Positions 1-11,141 of a stretch of DNA of 64,000 nucleotides are shown here, in pieces; the stretch's first letter is position 1; each line of letters begins with the position of its first letter. The position numbers and the translations under genes were made by a program. Source of the stretch: Lithobates sylvaticus (taxonomy: Eukaryota; Chordata; Amphibia; Anura; Ranidae); contig CM053026.1 in assembly GCA_028564925.1 (NCBI GenBank), positions 643,282,344 to 643,346,343 of the forward strand, given 5' to 3'. The notes under the pieces are model-generated. The model had not been told where the DNA came from. It worked only from the letters and a program-made list of their open reading frames with translations, and made no database searches.

Positions 1-372
1 TTGCGCAAACCAATCAATATATGCTTATTGCAATTTTTTATGAAAAATATGAAGAAGAATACATTTTGGCCTAAACTGATGAAGAAATTCGTTTTTTTTT
101 TATTTTTTTGGGATATTTATTATAGCAAAAAGTAAAAAAATATTGTTTTTTTTTTTTCAAAATTGTCGCTCTTTTTTTTTTGTTTTGTAGCACAAAAATA
201 TAAACCGCAGAGATGAGCAAATACCAGAAAAAGAAAGCTCTATTTGTGGGAAAAAAAATTTGTTTGGGTACAACATTGCACGCAATTGTCAGTTAAAGCG
301 GCGCAGTGCCATATCACAAAAAATGGCCTGGTCATTAAGGGGGCAAATCCTTCTGGGGCTGAAGTGGTGAAA
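1..372. repeat. TTAA-type ranid repeat, terminal fragment
   Basis: This segment matches the terminal part of the repeat at 42100-42784 in the same orientation, including the blocks CCAATCAATATA, AAAGAAAGCTCTATTTGTGG and GGGGCTGAAGTGG. In the intact copies this end abuts a TTAA. The internal part lies upstream of the window. It has no coding capacity. Family assignment (TTAA target-site superfamily, piggyBac or Kolobok type) is inferred from the better copies. Confidence 0.7.
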
Positions 373-1138
373 CCATAGAAAAAAGGAAAAGTAGCACTGG
401 CCAAAGACTAATCCCTTTGTGGGTCACCCCATAAAATAATAATAGTGTTATGAAACCATCTGTGTTGAAAAACACATCCAAAAAATAGTGGCTATTAGAA
501 GTAATATTACAACTATCGAAATATACAAATGCAACACTATAGCAATTACCTCCTAACATGAAGTACAAAAATATGCAAGCAAATTCTAAATAAAGTGCTA
601 GTGCAATGCAAAATGATTTAACACAATATATAAGCAATGTGCAAGATACTTATATCATTAGGTGCAATATATGCAAAAATAAAGTGCTAGTGCAGTGCAA
701 ACCAACACAGTATAACTCAAAAATATTCAAAAAAGATCATAAAGTGAAAAATAATACATAGTCCTCAGTGATAAAAAATAAAAAGTCCCATAAAAAAGAA
801 AAAGGGATCAATCTTGTTTGAAAGTGCTGTATTCCAAACAATATAGGTGACACCCAGTGAGATCCTTCACCGCTCAAACTAAATTAGCTCACCAGAGTTA
901 ATGGCTGGTGCCATTATTACTGATCCCTTTGGACTAGTAGACTCCAAGATGCTGGCTCCCAGGATGATCTCCTCTCAGTGGGTCCTCACATCCAGGTCCC
1001 TGTCAGGCATATACAGTAGGTCAAGTAAAAGGATGGAAGGCTCTCATAGCGTGAATCCGTAAAAATCCACAAGCTATTAATTAAAATAATATAAGTACAC
1101 TCACATTTACAAACAAGTGTCAACTCAACACTAGGGAA
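373..1138. other. AT-rich stretch, nothing recognised
   Basis: No reading frame with a recognisable protein, no RNA gene and no clear terminal repeats are seen. The sequence is AT-rich with short direct echoes such as AAAGTGCTAGTGCA near 592 and 680. It may be decayed mobile-element DNA. Confidence 0.4.
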
Positions 1139-1395
1139 TAGGGATGAGCCAAACACCACCAGGTTCGGTTCGCAGCAGAACATGCGAACAGGAAAATTTT
1201 TTGTAAAAACACGCAAAAAACGTTAATGTCTATGGGACACGAATGTGAAAAATCAAAAGTGCTCATTTAAAAGGCTTATAGGCAAGTTATTGCCATAAAA
1301 ACTGTATGGGGACCTGTGTCCTGCCCAAGGGACACGTATTAATGCAAAAAGAAGTTTTAAAAATGGCCGGTGATTTTTTTTACAAAAACAAGGCA
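1139..1395 (+). mobile_element. hAT-type MITE fragment (TAGGGATGAGCC end)
   Basis: The segment opens with TAGGGATGAGCC followed by GGTTCGGTTCGCA and the block TATGGGACACGAA. This is a terminal sequence I recall from an abundant frog hAT-derived non-autonomous family. The opposite terminus is not found, so this is one end only. The family is recalled rather than searched. Confidence 0.5.
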
Positions 1396-1779
1396 CAGCT
1401 ATGGGGGCCAATTTGGCCCCCAGCTATGCAAATCTCACAATGGTAGTGTGGGAGACCAGGTGTATTTGGGCCGACAACCCATTTTCTGCACACCTGGTCT
1501 TCTACGGTTGATATATTGATGATACCATCATCATTTGAGATGGCCCACCTAGTTCTGTCAAATAATTTGTTACCTATTGCAATACCAATGATTTTGGTTT
1601 ATCATTTACTTCAGTAATGGACCCTGCAATAACCACCAAAAACTATACGAAAACCGCGACCAGTAATTAATTTCTTCATTATTCAAGTTGTCACCGACCT
1701 AGGTGGGTCAACAATGTACCAAAAAGTCTGAGACACAATTGTACCAGATTGGATGACTACAAATCACAATGTACCATCC
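1396..1779. other. Unrecognised intergenic DNA
   Basis: No gene, RNA or terminal repeat can be supported here. The stretch lies between a hAT MITE fragment and a Penelope-like coding fragment and may include more of either. Confidence 0.35.
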
Positions 1780-2560
1780 TTAAGAAAACATTCCTTGACA
1801 AGAGCTACCCCACCGACCTCATTGATGAAGCATGTTCTCTCTATCAGAAAATCTACCCACCTCTAGAAAACTTTAGAGCCTGTAACTAGATATATTACAC
1901 AATACCATGCGAGTCACAGGAAAATGGAAAACGTTTTTAAGAAACATTGGTCCATTCTCACACAGGACCCCCATTTATCCTCGGCTTTGCCCACTGTACC
2001 CACATTTGCATACCGGAGGGCTCCCAATATCAAAAGCAAAATCAACCCCAGAAAAATTAAACCTCAGACCAAAACTACCATGTTAAAGCAACTTACATTA
2101 ATTCCATTATTAGGGATGTTTTGTTGTAAAAAAGCTCTATGTCTTTCCTGCTCTCATGTTACCCACAGTAAAACAACTTTTATAACCAATGGTAAGACTT
2201 TCACCTTAAGCTCCTTTTACAAATGCTCTACGACATATGTCGTCTACTGTATATCTTGTCCGTGTGGGATGCTATATGTTGTCATAACTATTAGGGAGCT
2301 ATGTGCCAGGTTTGGGGAGCACCGACAAGCTGTCCAGGCTGGTAACTCACAATACAATATTTCTTGTCACTTTTCTGTCCATCATCAGAAAGCTATTGCT
2401 GATCTTCAGGTATGGATCGTCGAATCCATACCTGAGAAATTCCCACCAGCAGAAAGGTTCCAATGCCTGTGCAGACAAGAGACCTTCTGAATTTATACTC
2501 TTAATACTATGACACCTCATGGCCTTAATGAGGAAATTGAAATCAATACAGTCATATAAC
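1780..2560 (+). pseudogene. Penelope-like element, C-terminal GIY-YIG endonuclease fragment
   Basis: A plus-strand frame at 1924-2490 encodes about 188 residues resembling the C-terminal part of Penelope-like retroelement proteins. It has the linker with cysteine pairs (FCCKKALCLSC), then the GIY-YIG-type core around CSTTYVVYCISCPCGMLYV, a conserved RFGEHRQAV, spaced histidines, and the tail PPAERFQCLCRQETF. Sequence just upstream, from about 1780, continues the similarity (DKSYPTDLIDEA). The reverse transcriptase part is absent and the copy is broken. In intact elements this endonuclease nicks target DNA for target-primed insertion. It is a different subfamily from the copies inside the palindrome arms. 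Confidence 0.75.
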
Positions 2561-4392
2561 AACTATTCCTTTATTCATTTTTTTTCTATTATTCTACTCT
2601 TATTGGTCAATTAGTTATACAGGTATAATATGAGTTTTTCAAATATATTGATCATTTATTTTCATATATTTGCATCATTTTTAGGTTCAGGCACCCTCTC
2701 CCCACTACTTCTTCTCTTCTTCCTTTGAGGCTACACATTCTCCTGCTAGGGGGTAAGTAAATAGTCATGATCCAACTACATACAGTTCCATTATATTAGA
2801 ATAGGCACTTGTTTGCACATACTAGTGTGGCTGTATGTGGGTGCCTATGTGCACCTGTGGGTGTAGGCATCTTGCTCAATATGCCTTCTTATCACTATGA
2901 TCATGAATAGTCCACCTCCCCATTTCCACTTATTATCCCTTATGCACCAGTCTGCCGCATATGTAGAGGTCCAACCTTCTGTGACTCTGTGCTATTTGAA
3001 GTTTGTCATGTCTGCACTTTAGAAAACTGTCTTTTTAACCTGAGGTATTCCTCTTTCGATTCTCACTCACAAGGTTGTGATCCTTTTTGCCATCACCTCT
3101 GTCTTCTGTTCACATGCCTTCAAATATTATCAGGTGGATCTTCAGGTCCTATCTGATGATGATAGCATGAGCATAAGGTCCTTAGGAAGCTCTTTGAGCT
3201 GCAACCTTCCCCCAGTTAATTTTTTTATTTTATTTGGGCATGTTAGTGTTTTGTTCTGTTGCCCATCTCTCAGTTGAACTGAGTTCTGTGTCCCTTAAGG
3301 AACAAGAAGGAAAATTTGATTTTTGTACTTACTGTAAAACCTGTTTCTTGGAGTTCAGTAGGGACACGGTACCCACACCTCTGTATTTGTTATCAATGTC
3401 TAATATTGCTTTTATATAAAACGTAAGCATTCTGGGAGTGGGAAGAAATATACCTGGCTGGCCAATGACTTTTTTTTTGCCAGTGTCCAATTCCTCCTGA
3501 AGACTGAAGTATAGCCAATTCCATTATCAAAATCCTGTGTCCCTTAATGTACAAAATTAACTTAATCAACCACATTAATTTCATCAAATGTGTCTGCAAG
3601 GCTACTTTATTTTATAACTGGGAACTGCCCCCCAGAATTACAAAGAGAAAAAAATCTAAAAGCAAACAGTAAATCATCAAAGTATATTTTTTTCAGAAGG
3701 CCAATAACATCTGTTTATTATTTTTGCCTTAAAAATCCTTGTCTGGTCTACTAATCACTAGGCTTTACTCATTATCCTTATGTTTGTTAATTCGTATCTG
3801 TGATAATTCTTTTTCTTGTTTTTACAAATTCATGAGTTTCCTTTTAATTCCCAAATGCTTGCAATGTGTCTGCTTCCTGATCTGTTTGCTCTGCAGCAAT
3901 AGTAATCTTTTTTCTGGAGTTTGAGCTGACAGTTCTACTACATAAAAATGGTTAATTTGTTATCATAATACGAGAGATACAAAAAGACTACAGAATTCAA
4001 AGAACTAACTAACATTATTTCTTTCTTAAGTTAAAAAGGGTTACATTTTACATAATACTCAACTTAAAGTGGACCTTTTAATAACAACCTTGCATGAAAA
4101 TTTTTTTGATAATGTAACATTATAAAGCAACAATATATGTTGTTCAAAAAAGTTGCACCTTTTAATATTAAAGAGCGGTCTCTGAGGTAAAGCAAGTGTC
4201 TTTACCTAGACTGAGTTAATGTCGACAAAGAGATGCAGCAAAAGGGGCTGATTTGTGGCAGACATTTTTGAACAAAGCCAAGAGCTGCACAGTATCAACA
4301 TTGACATGAATGTGTCATTTCTGAGCCAGCATCTCAGTCCCTCATGTAGATGCTGACATTGGATAATGCCTGAACAGATATGGTGTCTCTCT
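2561..4392. other. No gene recognised; decayed repeat DNA
   Basis: The first few hundred bases after the Penelope-like fragment are T-rich and may be its 3' tail. The phrase CTGTGTCCCTTAA occurs twice, near 3289 and 3535, in the same orientation, so a small repeat may lie there. Nothing from 3600 to 4392 is recognisable. The short frames present lack any known motif. Confidence 0.4.
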
Positions 4393-4588
4393 TAACCACT
4401 TCAATAATGGGCACTTTTACCCCCTGCTTACCCCTGCCAACTCTTGCATTTTGAATGACAATTGTGTGATCATGCAACACTGTACCCAAACTAATTTTTT
4501 ATCATTTTGTTCACAGAGATAGAGCTTTCTTTTGTTGGTTTACTCACCACTGGGTGTTTTATTTTTGGCTAAGTAAATGAATAAAGAC
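4393..4588. repeat. TTAA-type ranid repeat, first half (split by hAT-A)
   Basis: The segment begins TTAACCACTTCAATAATGG and contains the family block AGAGCTTTCTTTTG. It stops at the 8-bp duplication ATAAAGAC (4581-4588) and resumes after the hAT-A element at 10684 with GACAATTTTGAAAAA. It is therefore the insertion target of hAT-A. Confidence 0.7.
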
Positions 4589-4829
4589 TAGGGTTGAGCA
4601 AACCCGAACTGTAAAGTTCGTGCCTGTACAGGACTTTTGGGTTTTTGGGTCCCGAACCCGAACAATTGACTGTATGTTCGGGTCCGGTGTTTCGCGATGT
4701 AATGGCACATTTTTAAAAGCTGCAGGGCAACCAATCAACATTCGTTTAACTGGTGTGCCCTTAGAAGCCACCACAGCCATGCCTACTAATGGCATGGTTG
4801 TGATTGGCCAGTGCAGCATGTGACCCAGC

Positions 4830-4839
4830 CTCTATATAA
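4830..4839 (+). promoter_or_regulatory. TATA box of the hAT-A transposase
   Basis: CTATATAAGC lies about 240 bp inside the hAT-A left end and about 710 bp before the first ATG. Spacing and orientation fit a core promoter with a long 5' leader. No initiator or start site was mapped. The matching right-arm region is displaced beyond the window. Confidence 0.5.
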
Positions 4840-4878
4840 GCTAGAGGGACACAGCACAGCACGTCACTCTGCTTTAGA

Positions 4879-5215
4879 CAGTGCAGGGAAAGGTTCCTGG
4901 CTGCTGTTGCTGTGAGGGAGAGAATTACATTATAGGAGTCAGTCCAGATTCATGAAATCTGTTCTAATTAGTCAGCCATCTACATAGATTTAGTTGTGTG
5001 GGTGCAGTGCACAAGATTTTTACACTGCACTGAGAGAAAAGATAGACAGTGTAGGGCAAGGTTCCTGTTTCTGCTTTGAGGGAGAGAGAATTATCTAGGA
5101 GTCCAGATTGAGAAATCTATTCTAATAACTCAGCGATCTACATAGATTAACCTGGTTGGGTTGCAGTGCACAGTCTTTTTACACTGCCATGAGCCCAGTG
5201 CCAGAGAAAATATAA
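4879..5215 (+). repeat. Tandem duplication in the hAT-A 5' leader (about 170 bp, two copies)
   Basis: Two successive blocks share the phrases GACAGTGCAGGG or GACAGTGTAGGG, AAGGTTCCTG, GAGGGAGAGA, TCTACATAGATT and TTTTTACACTGC in the same order. The first spans about 4875-5045 and the second about 5046-5215. They diverge by point changes and small gaps, so the duplication is old. Confidence 0.65.
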
Positions 5216-5760
5216 CTTTTATCTGCAAGCTCAGTGCACCAGCACTGCATATGTTACTGTGAGATACACCCTGTACATACTGTGGATGTATTCTGCTCTT
5301 TCAAAAACACACATTTAGGGCAAAAAAATAATATTTTGCAGTGTTTTCTGCATATCTGCAGGTGTGACACACCCACTTAATATATTTTTCATCTATTGTG
5401 CTATTCAAATAATTTTAGGGCAAAAACATTTTTTTTGAATAGCATTTTCTGCATTCCTGTAGGTGTGAGATACACCGTTTACATACTGTGGGTGTATTCT
5501 GCTATTGCAAAAACACCCATTTAGGGCAAGATCCTAAATTTGGAAAATATGAGGAGAACGTCAAAGAAGGGACGTGGCCTTGGTCATGGTGCTGCTGGTG
5601 GAGCTCCTGTTGCAGGGAGAGGACGTGGTCAATCTGTGCCAGCTACACGCACAAGTGAAACACCTTCCTCAGGTGCGAGTAGGCTGCCTGCCCTGGGGCC
5701 GCTTTGCGGCTGCAGTGATCCCCTGAGTCCCCTCTCTCCTGCTCCTGTGATCACGGAGCT

Positions 5761-5934
5761 GGCCGGGTCTGTGTTCTGCTGCGTCCACGCACCGCGCTGT
5801 AACATGGTCCCGCCCCCCTAGACCGGCTCGTGTGATAGTAGATAGAATCAGTGTTCCACCTATCACACGAGCGGGTCTAGGGGGGCGGGACCGTGTTACA
5901 GCGCGGTGCGCGGCCGCAGAACACAGACCCGGCC
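5761..5934. repeat. Hairpin 1 in hAT-B
   Basis: Arms 5761-5838 and 5860-5934 are reverse complements over about 75 bp with few mismatches (GGCCGGGTCTGTGTTC pairs with GAACACAGACCCGGCC with one substitution). The loop is about 21 bp. It recurs in the right arm at about 61548-61720. Confidence 0.85.
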
Positions 5935-5990
5935 AGATCCGAGATCACAGGAGGAGAGATGCCTGTGAGTACAGCCCTAACTGGGTGCCT

Positions 5991-6168
5991 GGATAGGGGG
6001 ATCAGCAGGGGGGCGGCATATAGAGGAGATTAGCTTTCTATATTCCTCCATGCAGCCGCTGAATGCTTGGAGGAGGGAGAGGAGGAGAATCAAGCATTCA
6101 GCGGCTGCATGGAGGAACACAGAAAGCCAATTTCCTCTATATGCCGCCCCCTGCTGATCCCCCTATCC
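5991..6168. repeat. Hairpin 2 in hAT-B
   Basis: Arms 5991-6069 and 6092-6168 are reverse complements (GGATAGGGGGATCAGCAGGG pairs with CCTGCTGATCCCCCTATCC), with a GA-rich loop of about 22 bp. The mirror copy is at about 61316-61495. Confidence 0.85.
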
Positions 6169-6180
6169 AACTTCTTTTAC

Positions 6181-7498
6181 TGCCCCCCCCCCCAGTTCTC
6201 CTTGTGCTCCCCCCAGTGCTCTCCTCCCCCACCCCACTCTCCCCCACCCACCCCCCCCAGTTCTCTCAACCCCTGTTCTTTCTGCCTCCCCTGCTCTCCA
6301 GCTCTCCCCATCCTTCTCCAGCTACCCCCCACAGTGCTCTCCAGCCCCCATGCTCTCCAGCCCCCACAGTGCTGTCCAGACTCCGTGCTCCACACCCCTG
6401 TTCTTTCTGCCCCCCACAGTGCTCTCCAGCTCCCCCCCAGTGCTCTCCACCCCCCACAGTGCTGTCCAGCCCCCCGTGCTCCCCACCCCCCACAGTGCTG
6501 TCCAGCCCCCCCCTGTGCTCCCCACCCCTGTTCTTTCTGCCCCTGGTGCTCTCCAGCTCTCCCCATCAGTCTCCAGCTCCCACCCAGTGCTCTCCACCCC
6601 CCACAGTGCTCTCCAGCCCCCCGTGCTCCCCACCCCCCCCACAGTGATCTCCAGCCCCCCGTGATCCCCACCCCTGTTCTTTCTGCACCCGGTGCTCTCC
6701 AGCTCTCCCCATCAGTCTCCAGCTCCCACCCCAGTGCTCTCCACCCCCCACAGTGCTCTCCAGCCCCCCGTGCTCCCCACCCCTGTTCTTTCTGCCCCCG
6801 GTGCTCTCCAGCTCTCCCCATCAGTCTCCAGCCCCACCCCAGTGCTCTCCACCCCCACAGTGCTCTCCAGCCCCCCCCCCGTGCTCCCCACCCCTGTTCT
6901 TTCTGCCCCCGGTGCTCTCCCCATCAGTCTCCAGCCCCACCCCCCCCAGTGCTCTCCACCCCCACAGTGCTCTTCAGCCCCCCCATGCTCCCCAGCCCCC
7001 CCATGCTCCCCACCCCTGTTCTTTCTGCCCGGTGCTCTTCAGCCCCGCCACAGTGCTGTCCAGCCCCCCCCCCAGTGCTCCCCACCCATGTTCTTTCTGC
7101 ACCCGGTACTCTCCATCTCCCACCCCAGTGCTCTCCACCCCCACAGTGCTCTCCAGCCCCCTGTGCTCCCCACCCTCTACAGTGCTCTCCAGCCCCCCCC
7201 TCCCCTCTCACCCCCCCCCACAGTGCTGTCCAGCCCCCCGTGCTCCCACCACTGTTTTTTCTGCCCCCGGTGCTCTCCAGCCCCCACCCCAGTGCTCTCC
7301 ACCCCTGTTCTTTTTGGCTCCCCCTCCAGTGCTCTCTTAAGCTCCCCCCAGCACTCTCCACCCCCCCCCCTGCATTTTGCCCCCACCCATGTGCTCTCCA
7401 ACCCCACCAGTGCTCTCCAGTCCCCCGTGCTTTCCACCCCTGTACTTTCTAGCCCCCACCGGTGCTCTCAAGCTCCCCCCCCCCCCATTGCTCTCCAG
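6181..7498. repeat. C-rich minisatellite inside hAT-B (left, about 1.3 kb)
   Basis: Short modules such as AGTGCTCTCCA, CCCCGTGCTCCCCACCCC and TGTTCTTTCTGCCCCCGG recur in variable order and form higher-order units of roughly 75-120 bp. Long Pro/Ser-rich frames here are by-products of the repeat. The right-arm counterpart is only about 1.1 kb, so the array length changed after duplication. Confidence 0.9.
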
Positions 7499-7542
7499 TT
7501 CCTGGGGTCCCCCTTGATGATTGACCACTTTTAACTGGAATT

Positions 7543-7648
<106 letters not shown>

Positions 7649-9079
7649 CCCTATGTGATTTCATATCTGTCTTTTCTGTATATAATACACTCTTCAAATG
7701 TGCTTTAAAATGTATGGTTTTCCCTTTCATGAACAAGAAAATAATGACGTTATGCTGTTGCGCTGGTATAATAATGCTGTGGGGCTGGTATGAAATTTTT
7801 TCCAGGGCTGAATTTTATTCCCAGTCCGGCCCTGTCTGGTGGTGTGCGATAATGGGCGAAATCTCATAGCAGCTCTGGGCCTTGACGCACATCCCTTGCC
7901 TGGCGCATGTGTTGAACTTGGTGGTCCAGAGGTTTCTTAAAAATGACCCCGATATGCCAGAGCTGCTGCAGAAAGTGCAGGCCGTCTGTGCGCACTTTCG
8001 GCGTTCTTACCCTGCTGCTGCTCGCCTGTCAGCGCTGCAGCGTAACTTTGGCCTTCCCGCTCACTGCCTCATATGTGACGTGCCCACAAGTTGGAACTCC
8101 ACCTTGCACATGCTGGCCAGACTGTGCGAGCAGCAGCAGGCGATAGTGGAGTTTCAGCTGCAGCGTCACTCTGCGGAACAGCACCACTTCACCACCAATA
8201 ACTGGGCCTCCATGCGAGACCTGCGTGCCTTGTTGCGCTGTTTCGAGTACTTCACCAACATGGCCAGTGCCGATGATGCCGTTCTCAGCGTTACTATCCA
8301 AGTTCTATGCCTCCTTGAAAAAGCCCTTTGGGCGATGATGGAAGAGGATGTGGCACAGGAGGAGGAAGAGGAGCCGGGATCATTTCCAAGGCTTTCAGGG
8401 CAGTCATTCACAAGTGGCTACCAGGGTGGGTTCCTGCACCAACAAACACCAGGTTCACAATTGTCCGGCAGCAAGGGCACAGTTCTGGAGGATGACGAGG
8501 TGGAGGATGAGGAGGAGATGGAGGAGGAGGAACCATGTTCACAGCAGGGTGGCACCCAGACCAGCTCATGGCCATCACTGGTGCGTGGCTGGGGGGATAC
8601 AGAGGACACAGACAATACACCTCGCACAGAGGACAGCTTTTCATTGCCTCTGGGCAGCCTGGCACACATGAGCGATTACATGCTGCAGTGTCTCCTCAAC
8701 GACCGCCGAGTTGCCCACATTTTAACTGGTGCTGATTACTGGGTGGCCACTTTGCTGGATCCCCGTTACAAGGACAACGTACCTTCCTTAATTACCTCAC
8801 TGGAGTGTGATCATAAGATGCACGAGTACAAGCACACGCTGGTAGACGCGCTGCTGGTGGCATTGCCACCTGACAGCGGTGGTACGGTGGAAGCACAAGG
8901 CGAAGGCAGAGGAGGAGGAAGAGGTCGCCAATGCAGCCAGGGGCACCGCCAGCACCTCAGAAGTCAGGGTTAGCATGGCCGAAATGTGGAAAAGCTTTGT
9001 CAGAATGCTACAACAACCAGCACCACCAGCTGAGATGGAACGTCTTAGCAGGAGGCAGCATTTCATCAACATGGTGGAG

Positions 9080-9404
9080 CAGGGGCGGACTGACCATTCG
9101 GGCCCTCGGGCACTGCCCGAGGCCCCCATGCCACTAAGGGGCCCCATCAGGGTTGCCAGCCTCTATAAAACCAGGGACAGTATGTAAAAATCTGTGTTTT
9201 TTAAAAAAAAATCCCAATATTATAGCTGCCCCGCCTCTCCAGTACCTTTTCAGTGTGTATGCGTATTCTGTGTGGCCCCATAATCTATTGCTTGAGGGCC
9301 CCATAATCTCCTATTGCCTGGGGGCCCCATAATCTTCTCCTATTGCCCGGGGGCCCCATAATCTCCTATTGCCCGGGGCCCCATGAGTTGTCAGTCCGCC
9401 CCTG
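9080..9404. mobile_element. hAT-C MITE (left copy)
   Basis: The 325-bp element has termini CAGGGGCGGACTGAC and CAGTCCGCCCCTG, flanked by the exact 8-bp duplication TGGTGGAG (9072-9079 and 9405-9412). It interrupts the hAT-A transposase just before its C-terminal dimerisation region. It contains repeated GGGGCCCCATAATCTC phrases and no coding capacity. The right-arm copy carries the same duplication. Confidence 0.92.
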
Positions 9405-9734
9405 TGGTGGAGCAGTATGTGTGCACACGCCTACACGTACTGAATGGCGGGTCTGCCCCCTTCAACTTTTGGGTCTCCAAATTGGGCACATGGCCTGAGC
9501 TTGCCCTCTACGCCCTGGAGGTGCTGGCCTTCCCTGCAGCCAGTGTATTATCTGAACGTGTATTTAGCACGGCAGGGGGGCGTTATCACAGACAAGCGCA
9601 GCCGCCTGTCCAGAGCCAATGTGGACAAGCTCACGTTCATTAAAATGAACCAGGCATGGATCCCACAGGACTTGTCTGTACCTTGTGCAGAATAGACATG
9701 TATACTGGTGTTCTGACAAAAACTGTCCGGCCAT

Positions 9735-10041
9735 CGGATAGTGTCAGGCTTGAGGACAAGGAGATTCTGAATATCTCGGAAGATGGACGGCACCTGCGCA
9801 GTGAGTGCAGGTTCAAGCCCCACCATCCAAGTGGACATACGGTAGCACATAGTAACAGGGCTCCTAACGGGCTCGATTCGCTCGCCACGCTTCGGGCACG
9901 GCCTCGCTTCTCTCGGCTTGAACCTCGGATGGTGTGGCTTGAACCTGGACTCACGGCGCAGGCACCGTTCATCTTGGGAGATTTTCGAAATCCCCTTGTC
10001 CTATGTATTGAGCAAGCGCAGTACAGTGTGGACACTATCCG
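9735..10041. mobile_element. Palindromic hairpin MITE in the hAT-A 3' region (left copy)
   Basis: The ends CGGATAGTGTC and GACACTATCCG are inverted. Inside them, about 85-bp arms (GACAAGGAGATTCTGAATAT near 9754 onward, and its near complement ending at about 10002) fold on each other. The superfamily is not assigned. The mirror copy is at 56891-57196. Confidence 0.7.
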
Positions 10042-10683
10042 AGGGGGGACAGCATTCGACACATCACCGGCCTTACCCAGCCATTGTATTTTTCAACCAG
10101 TGTTGGCTACCTCGTCCTCCTCCACTGCCGCTTCCACCTACACAGCCACATCCACTGCCACCCCAATCTCCTACTCCATATGGACCTCGTCCTCCTAGGT
10201 CAAGATTATAATTTAAATTTTTTTTCATTTCAAAGTATTTTATTTTCCCACTAGCTTATCCATTAAATTGAAGATTTTTTTCAAGAAAGGGCGTATTCTG
10301 GGGCATTCCCACCATATGTGTGGCATCGTGTCGTTGAGTTTCTGAGGTTCTTAATGACTTCCTGTACCTCTTCTGCTGAGGAGGGGGCCTCCAGCATATT
10401 ATTATTATTTTTTTTTTTTAATGTTATTTTAAGTTATTTCCCTATCCACATTTGTTTGCAGAGCACTTACCATGCTCTTAACAACATTTTGATGCAATTT
10501 GCAGCCCTCTAGCCCTTTCCCTTACTTTTTTTAGAGCCATTTTAGTCCTCAAAAGTTTGGGTCCCCATTGACTTCAATGGGGTTCGGCTTCGGGGTCAAG
10601 TTCAAGTCAAGTTCGGTCCCAAACTTTTTTACGAAGTTTGGCCGAACCCATCGAACCCGAACATCCAGGTGTCTAATAAAGAC

Positions 10684-10860
10684 CGACAATTTTGAAAAAA
10701 AAAACTCTTTTTCCTTTTGTCTCTAAAATAAACTTTCTTCATGAACTTAGGCCAAAATGTATTCTGCTAAATTTCTTTGGTGAAAATAACCCAAACCAGT
10801 GTATATTATTTTGTCTGTAGGAAAGTTATACAGCCACAAATGATGGTATATAATTTTGCT
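10684..10860. repeat. TTAA-type ranid repeat, second half
   Basis: This continues the repeat interrupted by hAT-A (GACAATTTTGAAAAA, then CAAAATGTATTCTGCTAA, TGAAAATAACCCAAACC). It matches, with mutations, the second half of the copies at 20594 and 42100-42784. Its far end is not defined. Confidence 0.6.
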
Positions 10861-11103
10861 GATCAGCGATGGTGAGCCAAATAGGAGTGAACATGGCCTC
10901 TTTAGACATCGGATCAGCAGGGGAAGAGAATGGGTCCATGGTCCGATGTGCTGGGGAGGTCTTGCTTCAAAAAAGAACACATTTTTTGTCTTTTTGAGAT
11001 AATGCTGGAAGTTTGATCGTGTGGATGTGTGTGTGTGTATGCGTGTGTATGTGTGTGAGTGTGTATGTGAGTGTATGTGAGTGTGTATGTGTGTGTGTGT
11101 GTA

Positions 11104-11141
<38 letters not shown>

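Noticed and set aside
6181-7498. CRISPR-like regular repeats
   Set aside because: Modules are variable, adjacent and without unique spacers, and the context is vertebrate.
6067-7534. Long Pro/Ser/Cys-rich reading frames (up to 461 codons)
   Set aside because: They lie wholly in the C-rich minisatellite, occur in several frames on both strands and have no domain. They are composition by-products.
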